A stretch of 64,000 nt of DNA from CAYQDB01 sp964416195 (GTDB lineage Bacteria > Zixibacteria > MSB-5A5 > GN15 > FEB-12). The stretch is taken from the NCBI GenBank assembly GCA_964416195.1, contig CAYQDB010000007.1:62001-126000 (forward strand). Direction: 5' to 3'. The stretch's first letter is position 1, and every line of letters begins with the position of its first letter. Position numbers and translations under genes: made by a program. This document shows, piece by piece, positions 39,484 through 48,906 of this stretch. The notes beneath the pieces were generated by a model. It saw only the letters and a program-made list of their open reading frames with translations. It had not been told where the DNA came from and searched no databases.

Positions 39484-41307
39484 ATGCCTATCGCAACTGA
39501 GGCCAAGACAAAACCAAAGGCTATCCCGACACGGGATGTAATCGAAGATAACTACAAGTGGAATCTACGGGACCTTTACAAATCCGATGACGACTGGGAG
39601 GCGGACTTAAAAAAAGCGCAGGGCCTGATAGAGAAAGCTCAAGAGTTCGCCGGGAAACTGGCCAGCTCCGCCGATCTTCTCTACCACTGCCTTGAAACCA
39701 GAAGCGAGCTGCTGCTGACTGCCGCCAAGCTCTATCAGTACGCCAAACTCAGCCAGGACCTTGACAACCGCGTCTCCAAGTACCAGGCGATGACCGACCG
39801 GGCGGCGATGCTCTCCTCACAGGCAGGTGCGGCGTTTGCCTTCATAGAGCCGGAGCTTCTGAAAATTGAAGAAGAGACGCTCCGGCAGATGTCTGAACAG
39901 TTCCCAAAGACTGACGTATATGACGTCTATATCAAGGACCTGATCCGCTCCCGAAAACATATCCGCTCACAGGAAGTGGAAGAACTGCTGGCTCAGTCGT
40001 CAATGATCGCCCGTGGACCGGACACAGTCTTTACGATGCTCGACGACGCTGACCTGAAGTATCCTCCGATCAAAGATGAAAAAGGCAACGAAGTCACCCT
40101 TTCCAAACAGCGTTTTGCCAAGTTCCTTGAATCATCCGATCGCCGCGTGCGCCGAGAGGCCTTCGAAGGCTTTTATTCCGTCTACAAGGACCACATCAAC
40201 ACCTTTGGGGCGTCTCTAGCGTCAACCATAAACGCTGATATTTTCTATTCACGTGCCCGCCACTTTGAGAGCTGCCTGCACAGCGCTCTGTACAATGACA
40301 ATATACCGGTTTCCGTTTACAATTCACTGCTTGACACCACCGAGAACAACCTCGAAAGCCTGCATAAGTACATAACCCTGCGCAAGCGGATTCTCAAGCT
40401 CGATGAGATTCAACCCTACGACCTTGTCTGTCCGCTCTTCCCGGACAGGGACTACGAGGTGAAATACCAAGAGGCTATAGACAGGATCCTCGAAGCCTTA
40501 AAGCCACTTGGAAAGAGGTACGGAGAAAACCTCCGCAACGGGTTTGCGTCTCAGTGGGTTGATGTTTTTGAAACCCAGGGCAAGGGCGGCGGAGCTTATA
40601 GCTGGGGAAGCTACTCGGCCCATCCCTTTGTCTTGATGAATTACAATGACACCGTCGACAACATGTTCACCCTCGCCCACGAGATGGGCCATGCCCTGCA
40701 TAGTTATCTGTCCAACTCCACTCAACCCTACCCAAAGGCGCAGTATTCCATATTCCTGGCCGAGGTAGCCTCCACTCTCAACGAAGGGCTGCTTATCCAC
40801 TATCTATTGCAAAAAGCAACGGACAAACAGGAGAGGTTATATCTCCTCAACCGGTACATCGACATAACAGTGGGGACCTTTTTCAACCAGGTGATGTACG
40901 CCCGCTTTGAGCTGGCAATACATGAGGAAGTGGAGAAAGGTGGCGCTCTTTCGCCGGAAGTACTCAGCAAACTGTGGGATGAGTTAGGCAGCCGGTACTT
41001 CGGCCCGGAATTGGCAAAGGATGAACTCTCACCACTCAAGTGGAGCCGCGTCCCGCATTTCTACATGACCTTCTATGTCTACCAGTACGCCACCTCGTAC
41101 GCCGCCTCACAGGCGATCTTGAGCAAGATTCTGGCCGGAGAGAAGGCGATAATTGACCGCTACCTCAAGATGCTCTCCGCCGGCGGCAGCGATTACCCGA
41201 TTGAGCTTTTGAAAATCTGCGATATCGACATGACCACCGCCGCCCCGATCCAAGCTACCCTCAAGATGTTCTCCGAGCATGTGGATGAGATGGAGAGGCT
41301 GGTGTAG
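39484..41307 (+). CDS. pepF: Oligoendopeptidase F (M3 family)
   Basis: This 607-residue zinc peptidase has the M3 motif HEMGHALHS at residues 399-407, followed by FLAEVASTLNEGLL with the third ligand Glu. A C-terminal Tyr/His-rich substrate region (WSRVPHFYMTFYVYQYATSY) is also typical of PepF. It is cytoplasmic and hydrolyses oligopeptides of about 7-17 residues. AGGAG precedes ATG 39484. A palindrome with a short T tract (41325-41344) follows the stop codon and may end transcription. Confidence 0.94.
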   Translation: MPIATEAKTKPKAIPTRDVIEDNYKWNLRDLYKSDDDWEADLKKAQGLIEKAQEFAGKLASSADLLYHCLETRSELLLTAAKLYQYAKLSQDLDNRVSKYQAMTDRAAMLSSQAGAAFAFIEPELLKIEEETLRQMSEQFPKTDVYDVYIKDLIRSRKHIRSQEVEELLAQSSMIARGPDTVFTMLDDADLKYPPIKDEKGNEVTLSKQRFAKFLESSDRRVRREAFEGFYSVYKDHINTFGASLASTINADIFYSRARHFESCLHSALYNDNIPVSVYNSLLDTTENNLESLHKYITLRKRILKLDEIQPYDLVCPLFPDRDYEVKYQEAIDRILEALKPLGKRYGENLRNGFASQWVDVFETQGKGGGAYSWGSYSAHPFVLMNYNDTVDNMFTLAHEMGHALHSYLSNSTQPYPKAQYSIFLAEVASTLNEGLLIHYLLQKATDKQERLYLLNRYIDITVGTFFNQVMYARFELAIHEEVEKGGALSPEVLSKLWDELGSRYFGPELAKDELSPLKWSRVPHFYMTFYVYQYATSYAASQAILSKILAGEKAIIDRYLKMLSAGGSDYPIELLKICDIDMTTAAPIQATLKMFSEHVDEMERLV

Positions 41308-41324
41308 TAAACACTCCTGTGAGT

Positions 41325-41344
41325 GGCAGATGTCCACATCTGCC
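41325..41344 (+). terminator. Palindrome after pepF, possible terminator
   Basis: GGCAGATG-TCCA-CATCTGCC forms an 8-bp stem followed by TTGACCTTTTT. The same palindrome, with GG in the centre, ends the R1 repeat at 11909-11928, so it may be a dispersed repeat serving as a terminator. Confidence 0.5.
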
Positions 41345-41468
41345 TTGACCTTTTTCGTTCTGTAGGGTCCTGATCGCGTTTTACTTCATCCAAAAAGTCT
41401 TTACAATAATTGCCGAATAAAGTAATTTATTAGGTTATTATTGAACCAAGCCAGAGAGTTATGAACAG

Positions 41469-44400
41469 ATGAAATTCGACACACTAAAAGACAATTTCTC
41501 TATCCCTGCTGCCGAGGAAAAAATCCTCAAATTCTGGGAGACGGACAGGGTCTATGACAAGAGCAAGGAGCTGGCCAAGGACAAGCCACACTTCGTCTTC
41601 TACGAAGGCCCCCCCACTGCCAACGGACGACCAGGCATTCACCATGTCATTGCACGTACCGTCAAAGACCTGATCTGCCGCTACAAAGCGATGCGTGGCT
41701 ACCGTGTCGACCGCAAAGCCGGCTGGGATACCCACGGCCTGGCGGTGGAGATCGCCGTGGAAAAGGAACTCAAACTCGACAACAAAGCCAAAATCGTTGA
41801 TTACGGGATCGAAAAGTTCAACCAGAAGTGCCGCGATTCGGTCTTCAGGTACCTCAAAGACTGGAATGAAATCACGCGCCGTATCGGTTACTGGCTCGAC
41901 CTTGACGATGCTTACATAACTCTAACCAACGAGTATATTGAGTCGGTCTGGTGGATTTTAAAAGAGTTCTACGATAAGGGCCTTATCTACAGGGGATACA
42001 GAACGGTGCCCTTTTGCCCCCGCTGCGGCACCGGCCTGTCCAGCCATGAAGTGGCGCAGGGATATGATATCGTCAGAGACCCCTCTATATACGTCAAAGC
42101 GAAAGCCACCGATGGCGATTTCTTTTACCTCCTGTGGACAACCACCCCTTGGACTCTCCCTTCCAATGCCGCCCTGTGCATGAAAGCCGACGCCGACTAC
42201 GTGATGGTCGAGCACGAGGGGGAAAAACTCGTCCTGGCCGAAGCCCTCATGGGCAGAGTATTCGGCGAATACAAAGAAGTAATCGAGCGTTATAAAGGCT
42301 CGGATTTCCTGAAGCGGAAATATGTACCTCTTTTTGACACCTTCAAGGATAAGATCGACAGTGCCTTCTATGTCATCAATGGTGACTTTGTTACCCTTGA
42401 GGACGGCACCGGTATTGTTCACATCGCCCCGGGTTTCGGTGCCGACGACTATGAAATCGGGCAGGTGTATGGTTTACCCGTTTTGCAGGCAATTGAGGCT
42501 AACGGCATATTCAAGGATTTTGCCGGGCCGTATGCCGGTATGTTCATCAAGGATTCCGACCCGGTCATCATCAAAGACCTCAAAGCTGCCGGCAAGCTCT
42601 TCAAAAAGGAAATATACGAACACAACTACCCCTTCTGCTGGCGTTGCCACTCCCCGCTGATCTACATCGCCCGCCAGTCCTGGTACCTAAAAACGACCGA
42701 CTTTAGGGATCAGCTCATCAAGAACAGCAACGCCATTCATTGGCATCCCGATGAGATCCGTACCGGCCGCATGCTCGACTGGCTGGAAAACAACGTCGAC
42801 TGGGCACTCTCACGGGAGCGGTTTTGGGGAACGCCACTGCCGATCTGGATCTGCGACAACCCTCAATGCAACAAACAAAAAATGGTTGGCTCAATTGAGC
42901 AGTTGCGCCAAGAGGCAATCGATCCACCTGAAGAACTCGATCTACACAAACCGCAAATAGACGAAATAAAGCTGACCTGCAAATGTGGTAGCACGATGAG
43001 CCGGGTGCCGGAGGTAATTGACGTCTGGTTTGACTCCGGCGCCATGCCGTACGCCCAGTGGCATTACCCGTTTGAAAATAAAGAGGAATTTGAAAGACAT
43101 TATCCCGGCGATTTCATTTCTGAAGCCGTGGACCAAACCAGGGGATGGTTCTACTCTCTACTGGCTATTTCTACCTTGCTTTTTGACAAGCCTCCGTTCA
43201 AGAATGTCATCGTTTTTGAGCACATTCTTGATAGGGAGGGAAAAAAGATGTCCAAAAGTAAGGGGAATGTGGTTGACCCCTTTGTCACTGTCGACAAGTT
43301 CGGGGCCGACCCGGTGCGGTGGTACCTTGTCTCAACCTCCAACCCCTGGCTCCCTACGCGATTTGACCAGGAAGGTCTGGCAGAGGTGGTCCGCAAGTAC
43401 TTTGATACCCTGCGCAACACCTATTCCTTCTTCGCCATTTACGCCAACATCGACCAGGTTGCCGAGCGAGCCGAAAAAGACGGACTCTCGATCGAGCAGT
43501 ACCTGGAAAGCAAGGCAGGTGAACCGGAACGCTTCGACCTCTGGATCAATTCACGCTATCACAGCCTGGTCAAGGATGTCACGAAGCATTTCGACAACTA
43601 TGAAATCACTCCCCCGGTGCGGTCGATTCAGAGCTTCGTCATCAACGAACTGTCGAACTGGTATGTCCGCAACAACCGTCGACGTTTCTGGGCCAAGGCG
43701 GATGATCCGTCCAAGATGCGGGCCTACCTAACGCTGCATCGCATCCTGGCTGGAGTCTGTCGCCTGACTGCGCCCGTATCGCCCTTTGTATCCGAACTGA
43801 TATGGACGCAACTAATGGGGGAAAACAGGACCAAGCACGGCCTGCCGCTTTCCGCACACATGACCGAGTATCCCAAGCCGGACGAGACACAAATCGATAC
43901 CAAACTGGAAGAGAGCATGGGCCTTGTGGAGAAAATTGTCTCACTAGGCCGCGCCGCCCGATCGAGGAAAAACCTTAAAGTTCGGCAACCGCTTTCTCGT
44001 ATCCTTATCGGAGTACCGGAGTATATCGACAAGCAGCAGTTGCAAGACTACTTCGATATCGTCAAAGAGGAGTTGAATATCAAAGAGGTGGCGTTCAGTC
44101 CTAACATTGACCAATATGTAAGCTACTCGGCCCGGTTGAATTTCAAGCTGGCTGGGCCAAAGCTGGGAGCCAATGTTAAGCCGGCCGCAGCGTATATCAG
44201 TAGCCTTGACTCCAAGGCTGTAAAGGAATTCACGGAATCGGGGCAAATATCGTTTGACTCCAACGGAAGCAGAGTTATCCTCACGGCGGACGAGGTGGAG
44301 ATCGTAAAGTCCGAGAGAGAAGGCTTTGCCGTCGAAGGCGACGGATCGATTACGATTGCCATAGCGATCGAGTTGAATGAAGAGCTAACAGGCGAGGGCT

Positions 44401-44648
44401 TCGCCCGCGAGATCGTCAACAAGATTCAGAATATGCGCAAGAGTTCCGGATTCGAAGTCACCGACCATATCAATGTCAGGATAGGTTCTTCGCAGCGACT
44501 AAAGTCAGTGGCCACAAAGTATGACGAGTTCATCCGGCGTGAAACGCTAGCACATAGGATCGAGTTAACCGACCGCGAGTCGATCGACGGCGGAAAAGAA
44601 TGGAATATCAACGGTGAGAAGGCATCTATCGCAGTGGCAAAAGCATAA
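41469..44648 (+). CDS. ileS: Isoleucyl-tRNA synthetase (type 2)
   Basis: This 1059-residue class I synthetase charges tRNA-Ile. The HIGH-like motif is in EGPPTANGRPGIHHVIA (residues ~49-65), KMSKS at 593-597 (GKKMSKSKGNVVDP), and editing-domain sequences WTTTPWTLPSN and DGTGIVHIAPGFG are intact. The motif form and the end without a bacterial-type zinc finger place it in the type 2 (eukaryote-like) group, which in other bacteria is linked to mupirocin tolerance. It lies upstream of a DksA-like gene and lspA, a conserved division-cluster order. Confidence 0.95.
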   Translation: MKFDTLKDNFSIPAAEEKILKFWETDRVYDKSKELAKDKPHFVFYEGPPTANGRPGIHHVIARTVKDLICRYKAMRGYRVDRKAGWDTHGLAVEIAVEKELKLDNKAKIVDYGIEKFNQKCRDSVFRYLKDWNEITRRIGYWLDLDDAYITLTNEYIESVWWILKEFYDKGLIYRGYRTVPFCPRCGTGLSSHEVAQGYDIVRDPSIYVKAKATDGDFFYLLWTTTPWTLPSNAALCMKADADYVMVEHEGEKLVLAEALMGRVFGEYKEVIERYKGSDFLKRKYVPLFDTFKDKIDSAFYVINGDFVTLEDGTGIVHIAPGFGADDYEIGQVYGLPVLQAIEANGIFKDFAGPYAGMFIKDSDPVIIKDLKAAGKLFKKEIYEHNYPFCWRCHSPLIYIARQSWYLKTTDFRDQLIKNSNAIHWHPDEIRTGRMLDWLENNVDWALSRERFWGTPLPIWICDNPQCNKQKMVGSIEQLRQEAIDPPEELDLHKPQIDEIKLTCKCGSTMSRVPEVIDVWFDSGAMPYAQWHYPFENKEEFERHYPGDFISEAVDQTRGWFYSLLAISTLLFDKPPFKNVIVFEHILDREGKKMSKSKGNVVDPFVTVDKFGADPVRWYLVSTSNPWLPTRFDQEGLAEVVRKYFDTLRNTYSFFAIYANIDQVAERAEKDGLSIEQYLESKAGEPERFDLWINSRYHSLVKDVTKHFDNYEITPPVRSIQSFVINELSNWYVRNNRRRFWAKADDPSKMRAYLTLHRILAGVCRLTAPVSPFVSELIWTQLMGENRTKHGLPLSAHMTEYPKPDETQIDTKLEESMGLVEKIVSLGRAARSRKNLKVRQPLSRILIGVPEYIDKQQLQDYFDIVKEELNIKEVAFSPNIDQYVSYSARLNFKLAGPKLGANVKPAAAYISSLDSKAVKEFTESGQISFDSNGSRVILTADEVEIVKSEREGFAVEGDGSITIAIAIELNEELTGEGFAREIVNKIQNMRKSSGFEVTDHINVRIGSSQRLKSVATKYDEFIRRETLAHRIELTDRESIDGGKEWNINGEKASIAVAKA

Positions 44649-44662
44649 GATCGGAGGAGACC

Positions 44663-45046
44663 ATGCGTAAGTCCGATTTGAAGAGGTACGAGAAACTGCT
44701 GCTGGCCAAGAAGAAATCCCTGCTGGAAGAGATAACGGCGACAATGAAAGATCGGGTATCCACAACCATTAGGGAGTCCACCGGCGACATATCGTCCTAT
44801 TCTTACCACATGGCGGACCAAGGCACGGATGCCATGGAACGGGAGCTTGCCTTTATGTTTGCCTCCAAGTCCGGGCGGCTCGTCTACCACATCGACGAGG
44901 CTCTACGGCGGATCAAAGGTGGCGAATACGGCAAGTGTATCAAGTGTGGCAAGCCCATCAGTCCCGCTCGCCTTAAGGCTGTTCCCCACGCCCGTCTGTG
45001 CATCGAGTGCAAATCAGCCGAAGAGGGGAGCAAAGCTGGCCGCTAG
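44663..45046 (+). CDS. DksA/TraR-type C4 zinc-finger protein
   Basis: This 127-residue protein has an N-terminal coiled-coil hairpin and a zinc finger with C92, C95, C113 and C116 (KCIKCGKPIS...ARLCIEC), as in DksA/TraR/YteA proteins. DksA acts in the RNA polymerase secondary channel; small relatives such as this one may act on polymerase or serve other roles. The DxxxD tip motif of true DksA is not evident. GGAGGAG precedes ATG 44663, 14 bases after ileS. It overlaps lspA, so ileS, this gene and lspA form an operon. Confidence 0.85.
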   Translation: MRKSDLKRYEKLLLAKKKSLLEEITATMKDRVSTTIRESTGDISSYSYHMADQGTDAMERELAFMFASKSGRLVYHIDEALRRIKGGEYGKCIKCGKPISPARLKAVPHARLCIECKSAEEGSKAGR

Positions 45047-45566
45047 CAAGTGGACAAAGCTCATCTGGCCGGTAACTATTATCGTGGGAGTGATCGTTGC
45101 TGACCAGTTAGTCAAGGTCTGGGCGGTAAACTACCTTGTCGGCAAGCCCTCAGTAGAAGTTCTGGGGCGCTTTTTCATGCTTACACTCGTGTATAATGAG
45201 GGTGGAGCCATGGGAACGAGTCTCGGCTCCTCAGCTTACTACCTAATCTCATCGCTGGCTATCCTTTTATTTGTCCTATACTACGTCATTGTAAATCGCC
45301 ATATCGCCCGCATTGCCTACCCCCTGGCATTCACCGCCGGCGGAGCAATCGGTAATATCATTGACCGGGTACGGCTGGGTAAAGTAATCGACTTCTTCGA
45401 CGTAGACTTCTTTGACATCAACGTGCTGGGCTACCACCTGGACCGCTGGTGGACATTCAATGTAGCCGATGCTGCTATAAGCTGTTCCATTGTCTTTCTA
45501 CTTGTCAGTATGCTGACAACCCACTACAGACATCGCAGTCGGCCCCCTAAGCCGACGGCGCCGTAA
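45036..45566 (+). CDS. lspA: Lipoprotein signal peptidase LspA, likely CTG start
   Basis: This 176-residue membrane aspartyl protease cleaves prolipoprotein signal peptides. It has four membrane helices and the family motifs VADQLVKVWAV, LVYNEGGAMGT (normally YNxGAAF), GAIGNIIDRVRLGKVIDFFD and FNVADAAISC, whose Asp residues form the active site. No ATG, GTG or TTG fits; AGGGGAG stands five bases before a CTG at 45036, which gives the normal family length. The start overlaps the 3' end of the DksA-like gene by 11 bases, so translation is coupled. The N-terminal extension available in frame is only a shadow of that gene. Confidence 0.9.
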   Translation: MAASKWTKLIWPVTIIVGVIVADQLVKVWAVNYLVGKPSVEVLGRFFMLTLVYNEGGAMGTSLGSSAYYLISSLAILLFVLYYVIVNRHIARIAYPLAFTAGGAIGNIIDRVRLGKVIDFFDVDFFDINVLGYHLDRWWTFNVADAAISCSIVFLLVSMLTTHYRHRSRPPKPTAP

Positions 45567-45780
45567 TTCCCGGTTTCCCTCCCGATCCCAGCCCCAACGC
45601 ATAACTGACACCTGGCCCCTTGCTATTACCTCGAGTTTGTGTATATATATGGGAAATACCCGCCTGGAGCTACAGGAAACAATCCGGTAATGATTGGGTT
45701 GTAACTCGAGGCAGCCCGAGGCACTGGAGAAATAGCGGCCGACGAGATAACGAAGTATACAAACATAAAGAGGCAAGGAA

Positions 45781-46842
45781 ATGATTACCAAAGAGCAGGT
45801 ACTGAAAGTTCTAAGCGGGACAGATGATCCCGAACTGAAAAAGCCTTTGACAGAGCTGGGCATGGTGAAGTTTGTGAATATCGCAGGCGGCGACGTCACG
45901 GTCGGCATCTCGTTGACCGTTCCTGAATGTCCCCAAAAACAAAAGATCGTAGACGATATCACCGGAGGCGTCAGTGAGATAGCTGAAGTAACATCAGTCA
46001 AGGTTGAATTCAGCGCCATGACTGACGAGCAGCGGGAACGCCTTAAAGAGAAGCTTGGCCACGGCACAAAAGGCTCCCAGCCGAGCCTAAACCTGGAAAA
46101 TATCGCCCGTCGCTTCATAGCCATCGCCTCCGGTAAAGGGGGAGTCGGCAAATCGACAATTACAGCCAACCTTGCCGCTGCTTTGGCTCGACTCGGCCAC
46201 CGTGTAGGACTGCTTGACGCGGATGTCTACGGTTTCTCTATTCCCCACATGCTGGGTGTGCACGGCCAACCGACAGCTATCGACAACAAGATAGTCCCGC
46301 TGCGTAAGGGCGATAATATCCAGGTGGTCTCAATGGGGTTTTTTGTTGAGGCGAATGAGCCGGTCATCTGGCGGGGGCCACTGCTCCACAAAGCCATAAT
46401 GCAATTCCTCACCGATGTCATGTGGGACAACCTCGATTATCTCTTACTTGACCTCCCGCCTGGAACGGGAGATGTTACAATCACAATCGCCCAGGCAATA
46501 CCATCCGCCGAACTCCTCGTCGTCACCACACCGCAAGCTGCAGCCACAAACGTAGCCAGCCGGGTTGCCAAAATGGCAGAGAAAACTAAGCTGAAAGTCA
46601 TCGGCGTTGTAGAAAATATGGCTTACTACGATAACAACGGCGAGAAAGACTACATCTTCGGCAAGGATGGCGGCAAGGACCTTGCCAAACAGCTCGGTGT
46701 CCCACTGGTAGGTGAGATCCCACTTATGACATCGCTGCGTGAGGGCTCCGACACCGGTAAACCGGTATCAACTGATGGCACCGCCGAACAGGTTGCCCTC
46801 TTCGAAACTATGGCCCGCTACATCGAAGAGACAGGTCTATGA
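45781..46842 (+). CDS. mrp: Mrp/ApbC-family P-loop ATPase with DUF59 domain
   Basis: This 353-residue protein has an N-terminal DUF59/MIP18 domain (residues ~5-80, LKVLSGTDDPELKKPLTELG) and a deviant Walker A P-loop SGKGGVGKST (117-126). GLLDADVYGFSIPHMLG, YLLLDLPPGTGDV and VTTPQAAATNVASRV are further family motifs. Mrp proteins carry Fe-S clusters. The usual CxxC cluster-binding motif after ENM is absent here (the sequence reads VVENMAYYDNNGEKDYIFG), so a classical carrier role is doubtful. AAGG precedes ATG. It is the last gene before the replication origin region. Confidence 0.92.
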   Translation: MITKEQVLKVLSGTDDPELKKPLTELGMVKFVNIAGGDVTVGISLTVPECPQKQKIVDDITGGVSEIAEVTSVKVEFSAMTDEQRERLKEKLGHGTKGSQPSLNLENIARRFIAIASGKGGVGKSTITANLAAALARLGHRVGLLDADVYGFSIPHMLGVHGQPTAIDNKIVPLRKGDNIQVVSMGFFVEANEPVIWRGPLLHKAIMQFLTDVMWDNLDYLLLDLPPGTGDVTITIAQAIPSAELLVVTTPQAAATNVASRVAKMAEKTKLKVIGVVENMAYYDNNGEKDYIFGKDGGKDLAKQLGVPLVGEIPLMTSLREGSDTGKPVSTDGTAEQVALFETMARYIEETGL

Positions 46843-47249
46843 TAACCCTTTGAGACAAACAATCTTCGTTATCAGTCACTTGTCAAGGGCACCAAAGTCG
46901 TAGTTACTAAGTCGTGTGGACACCTACATCCTCTTTGCCTAATCCCTCTCTGCCTAATCAGTTGAAGAATTAAGTAAATTAATACACGCAATGCCTTGAC
47001 TGGAAGGCTCACACTTTCTATTTAGGCTTGTGAAACCTCTTGAGTATCATTGTGTTAATAATGTGTGGAAAACTATCTTGGGGCTTTTAGCAATCGATTG
47101 TCCCAACTTACGTTACCTTTCGGGAAATAAGTCACAATTGTTGATATTTGTGTGGATAAGATTCTGTTAAATAATCCATTATCTGTTGAAGGATTCAGAG
47201 ACCGCAATAACCTTCGCAATAAAACCGTTTATCACGAGGGGGTACGCCA
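46843..47249. other. Putative replication origin (oriC) region upstream of dnaA
   Basis: This 407-base AT-rich non-coding region precedes dnaA. It contains a perfect DnaA box TGTGGATAA (47151-47159), a one-mismatch box TGTGGAAAA (47064-47072), a weak TGTGGACAC (46915-46923) and AT-rich runs (TTAAGTAAATTAATA near 46971). The gene order dnaA-dnaN-recF downstream supports an origin. The AT-rich gap between dnaA and dnaN (48627-48906) could be the unwinding part. Confidence 0.6.
47151..47159 (-). promoter_or_regulatory. DnaA box (perfect consensus)
   Basis: TGTGGATAA is the exact complement of the consensus TTATCCACA. It lies 91 bases upstream of the dnaA start. Confidence 0.7.
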
Positions 47250-48626
47250 TTGATAGCGCAGGAGAATATTGGAAGCTCACGGGAGTGGAAAGACTGCCTT
47301 CAGTACATAGCCTGTCGCCTGAATGAGCAGTCGTTTAGCACGTGGTTTAAGCCTACTAAGGGTCAACCAAACGGGCAGGGTGAATTTAAGATTGGAGTCC
47401 CTAACCAGTTTGTAGCTGACTGGATACGGACTCATTTCAGCGAACTGATTGAGGAGGCGTTTAGAGAGGCCCTGGGGCAGCAATTCAAGGTAACCTACGT
47501 CACATCTGGTAATGACGGCCGGGAAGCTCAGGAGTTGCTGGATCTCCACAGGAGTACCAAAACAGAGAGCCAACCTACCCCATCCGGCCGCCCTCTTCCA
47601 AGCTACTGTAATCTTAACCCGAAGTACGACTTTGACTCACTGGTTGTTGGGGATTTCAACCAGTTTGTCTGTGCAGCCTCGATGGCCGTCGCAGAAGGCC
47701 CCGGCTTGACCAAATATAACCCGCTATACATTTATGGTGGCACGGGGCTTGGCAAAACTCATATTATACAGGCGATAGGCAACCGTATCCTCGCAACATT
47801 CCCATCCAAACGAGTCATATATGCGACTTCTGAGAAGTTTACCTCTGACTTCATAGCAGCCATATCTAATCGCTCGGTATCAAACTTCACCCGCGCCTAC
47901 CGTGATGTGGATGTGTTAATGATCGACGATATCCAGTTCTTTGCCGGCAAGGAATCGACACAAGAACAATTTTTCCATACTTTCAATACTCTACACCATC
48001 TCGGAAAACAAATTGTTCTTACCTCCGACCGACCATCCAAGGAGATTCGCGGTCTTGAGGCTCGCCTTCTATCCCGCTTTTCATGGGGCCTTGTAACTGA
48101 CCTGCAAGCGCCCGACCTTGAAAACCGCACAGCAATACTTTACAAGAAACTTGAATCGGAAGGAACAACACTCCCAAAGGACGTTGTCCGCTTTATTGCA
48201 GATAAGATATCGACCAATATACGGGAACTCGAGGGTGCCCTCATTCGCCTGCTTGCCTACGCCTCACTCAAAAACGTACCCGCGGACCTAGAGCTAGCAC
48301 AGAGAGTCCTAACTGATAACATTGGCTCTCAAAAGAGGGAGATTACAATAGAAGCAATTCAGACGAAAAGCTCTGAGTTCTTCCATATTGATCCGGAAAT
48401 GATGAAGGCAAAAAAGAAGACCTCAGATATCGTACTTGCAAGGCAGGTAGCTATGTACCTCTCACGTTCACTTACGGATAGCTCACTTAAGGCTATCGGT
48501 ACCGCTTTTGGTGGCAGGGATCACTCTACTGTCATCCATGCGTGTGACCTAGTCGCTAAGAAGATGTCCGCTAATCCGGCTTTCAGAGAAAAAATTGACA
48601 AGCTGTCAGCCTTGTTGCTCTACTAA
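47250..48626 (+). CDS. dnaA: Chromosomal replication initiator DnaA
   Basis: This 458-residue protein has the four DnaA domains: an N-terminal interaction domain (WKDCLQYIACRLNEQSFSTW), a variable linker, the AAA+ domain and a C-terminal DNA-binding domain. The AAA+ domain has Walker A YGGTGLGKTHI, Walker B VDVLMIDDIQF and sensor SRFSWGLV; the DNA-binding domain has the box-recognition motif GRDHSTVIHAC. The start is TTG at 47250, preceded by GAGGGGG. It initiates replication at oriC and may regulate itself through the nearby boxes. Confidence 0.96.
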   Translation: MIAQENIGSSREWKDCLQYIACRLNEQSFSTWFKPTKGQPNGQGEFKIGVPNQFVADWIRTHFSELIEEAFREALGQQFKVTYVTSGNDGREAQELLDLHRSTKTESQPTPSGRPLPSYCNLNPKYDFDSLVVGDFNQFVCAASMAVAEGPGLTKYNPLYIYGGTGLGKTHIIQAIGNRILATFPSKRVIYATSEKFTSDFIAAISNRSVSNFTRAYRDVDVLMIDDIQFFAGKESTQEQFFHTFNTLHHLGKQIVLTSDRPSKEIRGLEARLLSRFSWGLVTDLQAPDLENRTAILYKKLESEGTTLPKDVVRFIADKISTNIRELEGALIRLLAYASLKNVPADLELAQRVLTDNIGSQKREITIEAIQTKSSEFFHIDPEMMKAKKKTSDIVLARQVAMYLSRSLTDSSLKAIGTAFGGRDHSTVIHACDLVAKKMSANPAFREKIDKLSALLLY

Positions 48627-48906
48627 TAGTTTGTGGGTAAATAAAGTGGAAAAGTTGCGGGCAAATAATCACTCTAGCTCCTATGACTGTAACTGCCGAA
48701 CTATGAACACTTGCTCCACTCCGCTGTGTATAGGAGGACAAAAGACACCGATATTAAATTGTTGCCACCTATAGCATAAAAGCACGATATTATGTTAGTA
48801 TTTAGATTGTCAACATTTGAAGAATACATATTACTAATACTATATAGATAGATACAAAGAGTAATTATATGTTTCTGTGGAGAACATTCATCAGAGGAAA
48901 TAATCA
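48627..48906. other. AT-rich dnaA-dnaN intergenic region
   Basis: This 280-base gap is very AT-rich at 48775-48870 and includes the DnaA-box-like TGTGGAGAA near the dnaN start. It may contribute to the origin. No gene is seen. Confidence 0.4.

Noticed and set aside
45498..46169. Minus-strand 223-codon frame over lspA and mrp
   Set aside because: It is antisense to two clearly identified genes and shows the Ser/Arg-rich composition typical of a shadow frame.
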